DNA of 64,000 bases, taken from Oscillospiraceae bacterium (lineage in GTDB: Bacteria > Bacillota > Clostridia > Oscillospirales > Oscillospiraceae). The notes beneath the pieces are model-generated. The model did no database searches, was not told the origin of the DNA, and was given only the letters and a program-made list of their open reading frames with translations. This document shows positions 34,401 through 41,375 of this stretch, piece after piece. Each line of letters opens with the position of its first letter. Within the stretch, counting starts at the first letter, position 1. A program made the translations under genes and the position numbers. The stretch spans positions 62,001 to 126,000 of the forward strand of contig JAHHSI010000002.1 in NCBI GenBank assembly GCA_020025275.1, in the 5' to 3' direction.

Positions 34401-37400
34401 CGTTGGAGATCTGATACACCTCGTTGACCAGTGCCGGCTCCTTGGTCATGGTCCCGTTCCACACCGGATCGAAGGCCAACACCACCTCCACCGTCTTGGC
34501 CGTCTTTTCCACCGTTACCGTCCCGGTAGCTGTCTGGAAGGTATCTGCCGTGACCGTATAGGTATGCGTGCCGGTGGGCAGGAATTTGGCCGTATCGTTG
34601 CTCAGCTCCCATGTGACTTCACCCACCTGCACGGTGATCTTGGGGTCACCGGCGCCGAAGCTGCCCTCGGCGGGCGTCACATGGAACGTTACCTCCGCGC
34701 CGTCCACAGAAAACTCTGCTGCTGCGCTCTTCTGGGAGAGCTGGCTGGTACCGTACTTCTCCCCGTCGCCGATGGCCTGCACGGCCGCCGTATAGCTGCC
34801 GGAGCCACCCAGACCGATCTGCGCCGCGAGATCCAGCGAGGCCACATTGCTCTCTGCCTGCGCTGCCTCGGCGTCATTCTTGTACAGGATCACCCGATAG
34901 CCCGCCGCGTGCTCCACGGCCGACCACGTCAAGGTCTTGCCGTTCCACGCCAGATTCGTCGGTGCGGGCAGCTTCTCCAGCGCCACCGCCTCAAAGTAGG
35001 TATCCTTCAGATAGGGCAGGCCGTCATTGACGTAGCCGCTCTCATCCTGCCGTCGGGCATAGGCCTGACCGTCGCCATTGAGCAGGGCCACCATGTCATC
35101 GGATTTCAGCTGTGCCATGGTTTTCCCCACCAGTGCAGCATCGTCCGTGGCCTCCCCGTTTCCGGTGCAGCCGGCCTCAGAATTGTAGTAGACACTGCTC
35201 AGTGTATTGGCTGCGGGATCAAAGTAGCCAAAAACGGTACCATAGTGGCCGCTTCCGGCAACGATCACATCCGTATAAATCCCCTGATAGGTTCCCGTGG
35301 TGCCATCCCAGTAGTCGTCCATGTTGCCGTTCTTGCCCACAAGGCCGCCCACAAAGGAACCGCTGCCGCTCACCGTGCCGCGGACAAAGCAATTGCTCAC
35401 GCTGCCGCTCTGCTCATTTCCGAACAGACCGCCCACGGATGATTTGCCGCCCACATCGCCGATTACGTAGGAATCGTGCACTGTAGTGCCGCTGATGCTG
35501 CCGATCAGGCCGCCCACGTTGTCGCTGCTGTCGCCGGCCACGGCCGCCCCCAGAACGGCACAGTTTTCCACACGGCCGTTGTTGGCGTAGCCGATCAGAC
35601 TGCCCACGTCATTTCCTGTGGCGCTGATTACCGGCGCTTTGAGCACTACGCTGCGGATGGTGCTGCCGCTGGTATTGCCGAACAGACCGGCACTGCCGCC
35701 TGCGGCCTCCACATAGAGGTTGGAAATCACCTTGCCGCTGCCGTCAAAGGTACCTTCAAAATTCTTGGATTTTGCGCTGCTGATGGGTGTAAAGGCATTC
35801 ACCCCGCCCAGATCCAGATCATTGACCACCCGATAGACCTTGTTCTGATAGTCTTTGCTGTCCGCTCCGTTGCTGATTTGCGAGAGATAGGCCAGCTCTG
35901 CCGGAGAGGAGATCTGATAGGGATCCTCGGCGCTGCCCTGTCCCACGGCAAATCCCTCTGCCACGGTGCCGTCCCACGCACTCAGCTGCACCATAGGCAG
36001 CGCTGCGTTCTGATCGCTGCCTTTCATGGTCAGCGTGCCCTTCAGGTTGGCATATCCGGGGCAGGTCACCTGATAGGTGTACACACCGTCCACCAGATGA
36101 TAGATCCCCTGCTCATCGCTGGTCATGGTGCCGCCCACAGGGTGGGTCAGCTGCACCGACGCATCGGCCGGCAGGCCTGTAAGGGTCAGAGTATGGCTTT
36201 GCGACGTCTCCAGTGTCACGTTCTCGGTAACAGCTGCCTTCTGGACGTTAATGATGCCCGTCTTGACTGTATAGCCGAACTTCTCCGCAGTATAGGTGTA
36301 CTGGCCGTTGGGCAGCTGATAGCGCACCGTACCGGCGTCGGCTGTCCCCTCCATCACTTGGCCTTCCTGATTTTTCACGGTCAGCACCGCATCGGACGGA
36401 GTCATGGTCACCGTCACCGGGTAGACCCGCACCTCCAGCGCTACAGATTTTTCCACATCCGCTTTGCCCAAGGTGATCGTGCCGCTCTGGGGGGCATAGT
36501 CCTTGGCCTCCTGCGCCACCGTATAGGTGTACGTGCCGGGCTGCAGCTCCGTAAAGCGATAGACCCCCTCCTGCACGGAGGCAGCCGGGACACTCTGCCC
36601 CTCCTTCTCCATGGTCACAACGGCGTCGGCCGGGGTCACCGTCAGAGTGATGCTGTAGGCCGCCTGAGGGTCCTGCCATTTCAGGATGGGGAACCCGCCA
36701 TTGACCGGCGGCTCCAGATCGCTCCGGAACGCTCCTCCCAGCTGAGCGGCAGCTTCTTTGAGCTGCTGCTCCGTCATTTTGGCGGCCTTGACATCCGAGG
36801 CGCCGCACGTCTCCAGATAGAAGCAGTTTTCCATGGTGCCGCTGATACCGTCTCGGATGGCACGGCTGCCGCCCTTGTCCACAGTCCCTGCGTTGTAGCA
36901 ATTGCTAATTGTATTGGAATAGCCCACATGGCCGGCAATGCCGCCTGCCTTATAGGCCATGGGCACCTTCCCGGTATTATAGCAGCTGTCGATGGTGCCT
37001 TTGTTGTTATACCCCACAACACCGCCGAAATAGGCGTAGCTGGACGAGCCATGGCCGCGGACCAGATCCGCCTTATTATAGGAGAGCGATACCGTGCCGT
37101 CGTTCATGCCCACGACGCCGCCGATTCCGAAGTCCTTGGCCGTTTTCTGCGTCACCACGGCGCTTTCATTGGCGCAGGCCGTCACCGTGCCTGCGTTGCT
37201 GCCCACGATGCCGCCCACATAGCCGATGCCGTTCACCGCAGAGGCAGCTGCACTGACGCCGCTGACTATCCCTCGGTTTTCACCAGCCAGCAGTCCTATC
37301 TTCGTGTTTCCGGTCACATCCGCACCGGACAGCTTCACATCACTCACAGTCCCCTCGGCAGCAATCACGCCAAAAAGGCCCGCCTGACTGCCCTCTGTGA

Positions 37401-39582
37401 TGAATAGCCCGGAAATCGTAAAGCCCGCACCGTTGAAGCTGCCGGCAAAGGGTTTGGCCTCGGTGCCGATGGGGGTCCAGAGATGGACCGGAGCCTCCTC
37501 CGGTGCATTGAGCTGAAGATCCGCCGTCAGCTGTGCGCTGATTTTTTCGCCTTGGTTCACGTGCTGGGCAAACCACGCCAGCTGTGCACCGGTGCCGATC
37601 TGATAGACGCCATCCACCTGCTGCGGCGCTTCGGCGGCAATATCCCCCTCCCAAACGTGGGAGACCTCCATGACCACCGGCTCGACCACATAGAGATTGT
37701 CCACAGTGATCTTACCGGAGACCTTCTTGAAGCCCGGCGCTTTCACCGTATAGGTATATTCCCCCTTGGGCAGATCATAACTGCCCTCGCTGTCGGCCGT
37801 CATGACGGTTCCGTCGCTGCTGAGAAGCGTCACTTCCGCCGCTTTGGCCGCCTCCTCCGGTGTGATGCGGAACCGCACCTTATAAGAGGGCAGCTTCGTC
37901 AGCCCCTGTGCAATGGGCAGCGCCGCCCCGTGGACCGTGAAGGCCACATCCACCGCCGGCGTATAGCCGAAGAGAGACGCACTGTAGGTATATGCCCCGT
38001 CCGGCAGCAGATAACTGCCATCGCTCTCGGGATCGATCACCTGAGTCCCCTGCTTGACAGTAATGACTGCCCCCTCCGGCATCTGGGGGAAGGTCACCGT
38101 CCACACCGGCGTCCACACTGCATAGAGATCTTTGTTGGCGCTCAGGGTGATCTTGTCGCCGTCACCATACACCACCGGACCCTTCTCGCTCTCCGCCCAG
38201 CCGGCAAAGCGATGTCCGGCATAGGTAAACGTGTTGGCCTCCAGCGCTGCCGTACCAAAGATCCCCTGCTCTTTCGTAGCCGGGGTGCCGTCATTGGCGT
38301 GGAACGTAACGGCATAGGGCATCTCAACGGCAAAGTCTTTCATCCACGCGCAGTCCTGATACTTTGCGCTGCCGACATCCTTATAGTATTCCAGCGTGAC
38401 CACGTCGCCGCTGTTGACTTGCAGCGAGAAGGTCTTATAGTCAGCCATATTGCCGAAGAAGTCGCTTTTCTTGGGCTCTTTATACCCGCCGTTGAGGATC
38501 GTCCCGTTCTGGCTGATCCGCAAGAAATCACCGTACTCTTCCGATGACGTCTTATAGCTGAACGACAGTCTGGCCGCCTTCTGGAACGTCAGCGTCACAC
38601 CGGATGTACTGTTGTCGATGCCGGCATTGGTGGATACCAGCGCCTCCCCGTCCTCCGTCGGGACCATGGGATGCTCTGCATCGTTTTTCACCTCAGCCAC
38701 CCCGGCAAGGTTCTTGAAGAAGCTGTCTACCGAAGGGGCAGGTGCTGCCGCCTCCACGATCTTGAACGTATACACGACGGCCGGCACTTTGTCAGCGCCG
38801 CCGTACTCCCCGTTATTCATCGAGGGCCATGCGGGATCGCCCACCACGACCTTGATGGTGTCGCCCACGTGGACGGAGATCTTCTCTCCGCGCCGATAGC
38901 CCTGCTCCATCGGGTCATAGTTGGCCCCCTTATAAATGCGCACCTGGAAGTTCTTGTTGTATGCCGCAGGCACCAGCGACAGCTGGCCGTCGGTGACCCC
39001 GGCGCCCAGTGCAATTTCATAGTTCTTCTTATTGGCCGCAAACGTCCCCGACAGCTGCCCACCGGTGATGTCCACCGCCGTCAGCGTCTTGGTCGTATCC
39101 TTCTCAATGCTGCCCACATCCTTGCCGGAGTTCACCGTATACTGCACCCGGATCTCGTCTCCGTCTTTCAAGGTGCCCTTGGCCACACTGAAGGCCCCGG
39201 CGCTTTCATTGGCAAACCAGTCGTTGATGGAGATCAGCCAGCCGCAGCTGTAGATCCCCTCCGGAGCCGCCAAGCCGCCGATTTCGCTGATAAAGGCCCC
39301 GGGACCCTCCCAGCCCACAGTGGTCTCATCCGCGTCATGGATACAGCTGGCCATGGTGGAGTCGGCCTTGAGCGGCACCACTGTATCCACTCGTTTGCCC
39401 TTCCATGGCTCCGTCCCGTCTTTCCACACACCGTTGACTCCGGGACTGATCTGCGCATTGTTTTCCACAATCACGCGCACCGAGCCCAAGTCTGCGTCCA
39501 CAGTCTGTGCAAAGACTGACACCGGCAGCATACTCACAAGCATGACCAGTGTCAGAAATACACTCAGCAGTCTTTTCCTCAT
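28480..39582 (-). CDS. Giant (3,700-aa) surface protein with split transcobalamin-like domains
   Basis: Signal peptide 1-26 (ends SVFAQ). About 34-155: a DUF4430/transcobalamin beta-domain-like region (SCGWLISINDWFANESAGAF, LKDGDEIRVQYTV). About 285-415: lectin- or CUB-like. About 418-494: InlB-type B repeat (YAGHRFAGWAE). Several PEGA/regulatory-like beta modules (LPDGAYTYSASLFGYTP, LPNGQYTYTAEKFGYTV). Four blocks of GLUG-like repeats (about 730-920, 1280-1450, 1780-2040, 2380-2610; VGGIVGSNAGTVTAC). Fibronectin-III-like about 1530-1620. Two atrophied-Ig domains about 2670-2754 and 2895-2990 (SSITWSSSQSDIISDEGVVT). About 3320-3610: alpha/alpha-toroid, terpenoid-cyclase-like (LPDGGWDLHHDAQVSDVDLT, ALTALGIDP). 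Pro/Gly-rich linker, sorting-like PESGD, membrane helix and basic tail KKNKEER. Start behind GAGGAGG. Two cobalamin riboswitches precede it, so B12 binding is inferred, not shown. Confidence 0.92.
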   Translation of the reverse strand: MRKRLLSVFLTLVMLVSMLPVSVFAQTVDADLGSVRVIVENNAQISPGVNGVWKDGTEPWKGKRVDTVVPLKADSTMASCIHDADETTVGWEGPGAFISEIGGLAAPEGIYSCGWLISINDWFANESAGAFSVAKGTLKDGDEIRVQYTVNSGKDVGSIEKDTTKTLTAVDITGGQLSGTFAANKKNYEIALGAGVTDGQLSLVPAAYNKNFQVRIYKGANYDPMEQGYRRGEKISVHVGDTIKVVVGDPAWPSMNNGEYGGADKVPAVVYTFKIVEAAAPAPSVDSFFKNLAGVAEVKNDAEHPMVPTEDGEALVSTNAGIDNSTSGVTLTFQKAARLSFSYKTSSEEYGDFLRISQNGTILNGGYKEPKKSDFFGNMADYKTFSLQVNSGDVVTLEYYKDVGSAKYQDCAWMKDFAVEMPYAVTFHANDGTPATKEQGIFGTAALEANTFTYAGHRFAGWAESEKGPVVYGDGDKITLSANKDLYAVWTPVWTVTFPQMPEGAVITVKQGTQVIDPESDGSYLLPDGAYTYSASLFGYTPAVDVAFTVHGAALPIAQGLTKLPSYKVRFRITPEEAAKAAEVTLLSSDGTVMTADSEGSYDLPKGEYTYTVKAPGFKKVSGKITVDNLYVVEPVVMEVSHVWEGDIAAEAPQQVDGVYQIGTGAQLAWFAQHVNQGEKISAQLTADLQLNAPEEAPVHLWTPIGTEAKPFAGSFNGAGFTISGLFITEGSQAGLFGVIAAEGTVSDVKLSGADVTGNTKIGLLAGENRGIVSGVSAAASAVNGIGYVGGIVGSNAGTVTACANESAVVTQKTAKDFGIGGVVGMNDGTVSLSYNKADLVRGHGSSSYAYFGGVVGYNNKGTIDSCYNTGKVPMAYKAGGIAGHVGYSNTISNCYNAGTVDKGGSRAIRDGISGTMENCFYLETCGASDVKAAKMTEQQLKEAAAQLGGAFRSDLEPPVNGGFPILKWQDPQAAYSITLTVTPADAVVTMEKEGQSVPAASVQEGVYRFTELQPGTYTYTVAQEAKDYAPQSGTITLGKADVEKSVALEVRVYPVTVTMTPSDAVLTVKNQEGQVMEGTADAGTVRYQLPNGQYTYTAEKFGYTVKTGIINVQKAAVTENVTLETSQSHTLTLTGLPADASVQLTHPVGGTMTSDEQGIYHLVDGVYTYQVTCPGYANLKGTLTMKGSDQNAALPMVQLSAWDGTVAEGFAVGQGSAEDPYQISSPAELAYLSQISNGADSKDYQNKVYRVVNDLDLGGVNAFTPISSAKSKNFEGTFDGSGKVISNLYVEAAGGSAGLFGNTSGSTIRSVVLKAPVISATGNDVGSLIGYANNGRVENCAVLGAAVAGDSSDNVGGLIGSISGTTVHDSYVIGDVGGKSSVGGLFGNEQSGSVSNCFVRGTVSGSGSFVGGLVGKNGNMDDYWDGTTGTYQGIYTDVIVAGSGHYGTVFGYFDPAANTLSSVYYNSEAGCTGNGEATDDAALVGKTMAQLKSDDMVALLNGDGQAYARRQDESGYVNDGLPYLKDTYFEAVALEKLPAPTNLAWNGKTLTWSAVEHAAGYRVILYKNDAEAAQAESNVASLDLAAQIGLGGSGSYTAAVQAIGDGEKYGTSQLSQKSAAAEFSVDGAEVTFHVTPAEGSFGAGDPKITVQVGEVTWELSNDTAKFLPTGTHTYTVTADTFQTATGTVTVEKTAKTVEVVLAFDPVWNGTMTKEPALVNEVYQISNGYELAWFRDRVNESTDAGKSSKLNAVLTADIDLGGHDWTPISRFGTTSNTYGYIGTFDGAGHRVDGLHIDGDGKGNALFGYVYTHGTVKGVTVAGSVSGSQYAAGVVALLAGGRVENCVNEAAVGGNPCRMSGGVVGYMTNYDHKTSAVVDCINRGAVTGGGTLGGVVGSASNGTEVSRCRNEGAVSGSDMVGGIVGSASLNVQGCSNHGSVTGTASKVGGIAGHTSAALSECYNTGAVSGVSDGGKRPSGVGGIVGNFYNGKAEVMITGAYNAGTVKDSGAGNVGAVIGSKKAESGVSMDRCYYLKGSCDKDVGINATEGDSAQAVTQEQLRSKAMAGLLGGSFAAPATGGAPVLRWEDPTAQIVTAFVVTPEDAVVEVTKSGETAKIPAAEPHAWVLPDGTYAYSITKNKYDTVTGEITVAGKSQTIRAALHEQTYPVTFTVTPVDATVTVKENGVVVLPGENGYQLGAGTYTYTVEKFGYLPKSGSFTVKNQAVEVPPITLEQAAAYDVTLQITYEGENPADTAITVRCGEEVVGTGASLHLPDGEYTYKIVAGGYFNGEGSFRVEGAAVQVPVAMKLRTTWDGTTVKEPTLSEGVYQITSAEELAWFARQVNEGQTAIRGKVMTDLFINDEMSRNQWTPIGDFTNQYSGTFDGNGKTIHGLNAPLFGYGGKESLITGVTVDGTIQGHSNVGGICTATYGGIENCINNADIRADGQRVGGIVGVVYSEGHITQCANYGAVTSSYRGSAYTESGSVYLGGITGYAYGPVLRCANSGAISATEENYGGVGGICGVAQNTVENSYNVGAVSGCKRTGGLVGIADVQGAVIKGGYNAGEITCTGSSPNPFCGAVAGDVANSEGGTVGIVSGTYYRQNSYQYQNHNEGIGYGSGEATAKEEAAMKSEAFARMLGSAFHVDDPMTQHGYPLLAWQGGRAPEASADEKAVAADKLALEVSPTTVTQAMTLPLAKKGEHGSSITWSSSQSDIISDEGVVTLPKSGTAQVELTATITKGTASDTRIFTIRVQSAEVTAQNVLNEVTAAMGTVHLKPVYGSDRNITDVFAAVMEQKMEVAGIQVPASDITVELIHTGSNNIDTDPVQHIAADGAITYYYVDPAADTLHGAPMKDIQFRLTYQGAQVECTASAFIPWDRGRVRQEMNKIADALTFDVIKGENTDAGAVQSDLALPSVLDEYSWATVAWTSSNGQVIRVQPGSTTLDPSVGKIYPASEDTQVKLTAVVTFNKTSAGEPMITLRKELPVTVTGAASVVDETLQAALDRYTMDQLKDFKTGTVIDPTAVTGDISLLKPKDLKIDGREYKVSVEAGTEDVVINGYRANVYRPLPGAESVRVPLRVTITHKETGRALSKELGTVIVLPLEQSAIDAEIALMEQVKEYFFDGVAGENTDPMQISTDLHPFQEVYEKDGQLVWVYHYQDRTDTGIIPTSIPKDHYDETYDRFHSSHPNIIRHENLLLVSAPQENTTVTITACLASQDFARYAERYPDNADLQKLTGQMVYLDVVVLGTSDDQKAANETMALIRAIGPVSLDSEPAIAKARASYDALTEKQQEMVSNYRDLLQAERELEVLKSPKSDVENIYQTTGALLEQMAQDHVPEVGSVGGEWLALGLYRSGRSVPAGYYDNVVAYVKEHCNDKGQVSHVSTDNSRLILALTAGGKDVTNVGGHNLLDGLREMKFVKRQGINGAIWALLALDSAGYEIPAAPTGAEQTTREKLVGAILAAQLPDGGWDLHHDAQVSDVDLTAMALQALAPYVSSNADVREAVDRAVAMLSARQGASGGYGSVTGISTESSAQVILALTALGIDPHMDLRFVKNGWSVVDALCRGALESGGFRHNVDGDYNQMSTEQAYEALTSYMRFVNHENHIFDMSDVTIEQAPDPKPDVTPGPEQGETPNGTPDPTPGENSGDSSSRPGTDAGSAPESGDTSRLAVYGGWMAAAYLAVALLMRTGKKNKEER

Positions 39583-39649
39583 CTGCTTCTCCTCCTCATC
39601 TTGATTTTATATAATAAATCGCAGCGTTTTATTTCTGCGCCTTTTCCGG

Positions 39650-39688
39650 AAAAAACGGCCTCATCGACATCTCTGCCGATGCGACCGC
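39650..39688 (-). terminator. Intrinsic terminator of the proximal cobalamin riboswitch
   Basis: On the minus strand, CGGTCGCATCGGC pairs (with two mismatches) with GTCGATGAGGCCG, followed by TTTTTT. It lies between the second aptamer and the ribosome-binding site, where an expression platform is expected. Confidence 0.7.
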
Positions 39689-39744
39689 GTTTACGCACCA
39701 AGGGACGGAGTTTCTCCGGTACGCCGGCACAAACTCCGCTGTTG

Positions 39745-39915
39745 CACATCGTCGGTCTTCTGGCTCACGTTTTGGGAAGGGATCGCCGCCCTCCTGCGTC
39801 TGTATTCCGCCTTCCCAGGTGTCCCCAGTGACCGGATCGCTCCAAAAATACAAACTCCAACGTTTACAGCAACGGGAATGCTCCGGACTTCCACCGGATT
39901 TCCTAATCACCGCGC
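39745..39915 (-). ncRNA. Cobalamin riboswitch, long form (proximal)
   Basis: Read on the minus strand, the conserved parts come in the right order: CGGTGATTAGGAAATCCGGT, GTCCGGAGC, CCCGTTGCTGTAAAC, TCACTGG...CTGGGAAGGC, and the B12 box AGCCAGAAGACC (39765-39754 on plus numbering). CGGT at the 5' side pairs with ACCG of the B12 box. The large P6-type extension makes it the classical, adenosylcobalamin-type architecture. It lies about 165 bases upstream of the giant gene with a terminator between, so B12 should switch the gene off. Confidence 0.93.
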
Positions 39916-39978
39916 CTGACAGCGTTCTGTCAGTCTTGACGGGTGACACGATGTTGATTCAATTCTCACAACAGGGAC

Positions 39979-40008
39979 AAAAAAAGCGCCCGGACCTCCG
40001 TCCGGGCG
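39979..40008 (-). terminator. Intrinsic terminator of the distal cobalamin riboswitch
   Basis: GCGCCCGGACCTCCGTCCGGGCGC hairpin on plus numbering 39989-40010 with a run of seven As before it, i.e. a U-run for the minus-strand transcript. It ends transcription between the two aptamers. Confidence 0.9.
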
Positions 40009-40056
40009 CAGCATTATGGCTTTCCTGCAAACATCCAGTGACGGTAGACGCTTCCA

Positions 40057-40157
40057 AACAGCTCCATGTGTCTGACTTAACCGCATGGCGGTATCACAGT
40101 GACCCACTCGTGGGGATTTTCACCCCGTTCCACTCCCGTAATCGGGGCAGAGCCGTT
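40057..40157 (-). ncRNA. Cobalamin riboswitch, compact form (distal)
   Basis: On the minus strand: 5' P1 arm AACGGCTC pairs perfectly (one G-U) with 3' arm GAGCTGTT. Between them lie GGGAGTGGAACGGGGTGAAA, ATCCCCACGAG, GTCACTGTGATACCGC and the B12-box-like AAGTCAGACACA. This order and sequence match the short cobalamin class (AdoCbl-variant type) without the large peripheral helices. About 101 nt. It starts roughly 17 bases after the predicted transcription start. Confidence 0.88.
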
Positions 40158-40180
40158 CTTCTCTATTGATTTGGTAGTTT

Positions 40181-40210
40181 ATTATAGCACTATTTACCAT
40201 AAGCAGTCAA
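40181..40210 (-). promoter_or_regulatory. Promoter of the riboswitch-controlled giant gene
   Basis: On the minus strand TTGACT (40210-40205), 18 bp, TATAAT (40186-40181) with an extended TGC before the -10. The start near 40174 is just upstream of the first aptamer. Bases 40211-40384 further up are AT-rich then GC-rich, with nothing I recognise. Confidence 0.8.
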
Positions 40211-40384
40211 GTTTTTCCAGATAGTATTTTCCAAAACCGACAAAAAAGAGAAATTACCAAAAAAAAGCACGGTATTTCTTTTGGTTTCGGTTCCCGTGGT
40301 AGCCATGGTCGCTCCGCTGCTTCCTACCTACCGATCGGGCCTACGCCGTCCGAAACTTCTTTGGCCGTGCATCCCCTCCTGTGA

Positions 40385-40424
40385 AAAAGCCCCTCCCGCC
40401 GTAGTCATGGCGGGAGGGGCTTTC
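40385..40424 (-). terminator. Terminator of the AIM24-like gene
   Basis: AAAGCCCCTCCCGCC / GGCGGGAGGGGCTTT around an 8-base loop; the minus-strand transcript ends in a U-run (AAAAA at 40384-40388 on plus). Confidence 0.88.
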
Positions 40425-40435
40425 CCATAGGTCTG

Positions 40436-41112
40436 TCAACCGTTGCCGGTAGGGATATAGGGGCGGATCGACATAGCCACGTTGGAAATGGGCATGGTCT
40501 GCAGCCAAATGCGGCCCGGCCTGTAAGGATCGTGTTGAAAAGTCCCTCGCCGCCAAAGAATTTATTTTTCAAGCCAGGCACCTGCTGGATCTCCATCTGA
40601 ACCGTAGGGGTGAAACCCGCCACATTGCCGGTGTCCACCACGATCTGCTGCCCGGCCTGCAGCTCATACTCTACCAGTTCTCCATCGATTTCCACAAAGG
40701 CCGTACCGCTGCCGGACAGGCGCTGCATGATGAAGCCCTCGCCGCCAAACAAACCGGTCCCCAGTTTCTTATTAAAATGGATGGACAGCTGTACGCTGGT
40801 CTCCGCAGCCAGAAAAGCGCTCTTTTGCAGGATCATCTCCTGCCCCGGCCCAATGGTGATGGGCTTGATCTGTCCGGGAAAGCTGGAGCCGAAGGCGATC
40901 ATCCCCCTGCCCTGCGCGGTATAAATATTCTGGAACATACTCTCACCGGAAAAGGCCCGGGAGAACATCTTGCCGAGGCCGCCGCCCCGCGTCTCCATAT
41001 GCATATTAGGGCTCATCCAGACCATGGAACCGCTCTCGGTCATCATTTGCTCGCCGCTCTCCAGCTGGCAGATCACCACAGGAAACGAGCCGCCCTTGAT
41101 TTCATAATACAT
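40436..41112 (-). pseudogene. AIM24/TIGR00266-family protein with C-terminal frameshift
   Basis: The ATG at 41112 gives MYYEIKGGSFPVVICQLESG, the family's opening. The frame is normal through SGESMFQNIYTAQGRGMIAF, LFGGEGFIMQRLSGSGTAFV and GGEGLFNTILTG. The next residues become unrelated. Adding one base at about 40518 restores PGRIWLQTMPISNVAMSIRP and the ending YIPTGNG-stop at 40436, exactly the family C-terminus. As written, the frame instead runs on to 40405. The family is mitochondrial AIM24-like in fold, trimeric, and of unknown bacterial function. Either a recent frameshift or a sequence error in a GGCCCGGGCC run. Confidence 0.88.
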
Positions 41113-41322
41113 CCGTGTTCCCTCCATTATTTGAATTTTGGATACGCCGTGGTTGCTTTGCTGGTTTTCCCCATTATACAAAAGGCCCCCTCCTCTGTAA
41201 AGAGAAACATCACCCACTTTTCCCTGCACTCTTGCAAGTACAGCCGCCATTGGATATAATGCCTGTGACCGGTCTTATTTCCCTGCGGCGCCGGGCTTTT
41301 TTCACCGGCATCGGCCGGACGC

Positions 41323-41357
41323 AAAAAAAGAGGCCGAACCGACGGGTTCAGCCTCTC
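41323..41357 (-). terminator. Terminator of the threonine ammonia-lyase gene
   Basis: AGAGGC.GAACC / GGTTC.GCCTCT stem with seven As on plus before it (U-run for the minus transcript). Confidence 0.88.
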
Positions 41358-41375
41358 TCTTCGCACTATTTTCGC

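Noticed and set aside
32680..35442. A second long plus-strand open frame (920 codons) opposite the giant gene, and a third at 35476-37407
   Set aside because: Same composition artefact; these frames simply mirror the Gly/Asn-rich repeat codons of the real gene.
31760..37360. CRISPR or DNA tandem array suggested by recurring words in the giant gene
   Set aside because: The repeats keep the reading frame, vary in length and sequence, and encode GLUG-like protein motifs.
41113..41250. N-terminal extension of the AIM24-like gene by 46 residues
   Set aside because: The extension has no similarity to the family start and no ribosome site; the ATG at 41112 begins the conserved MYYEI.
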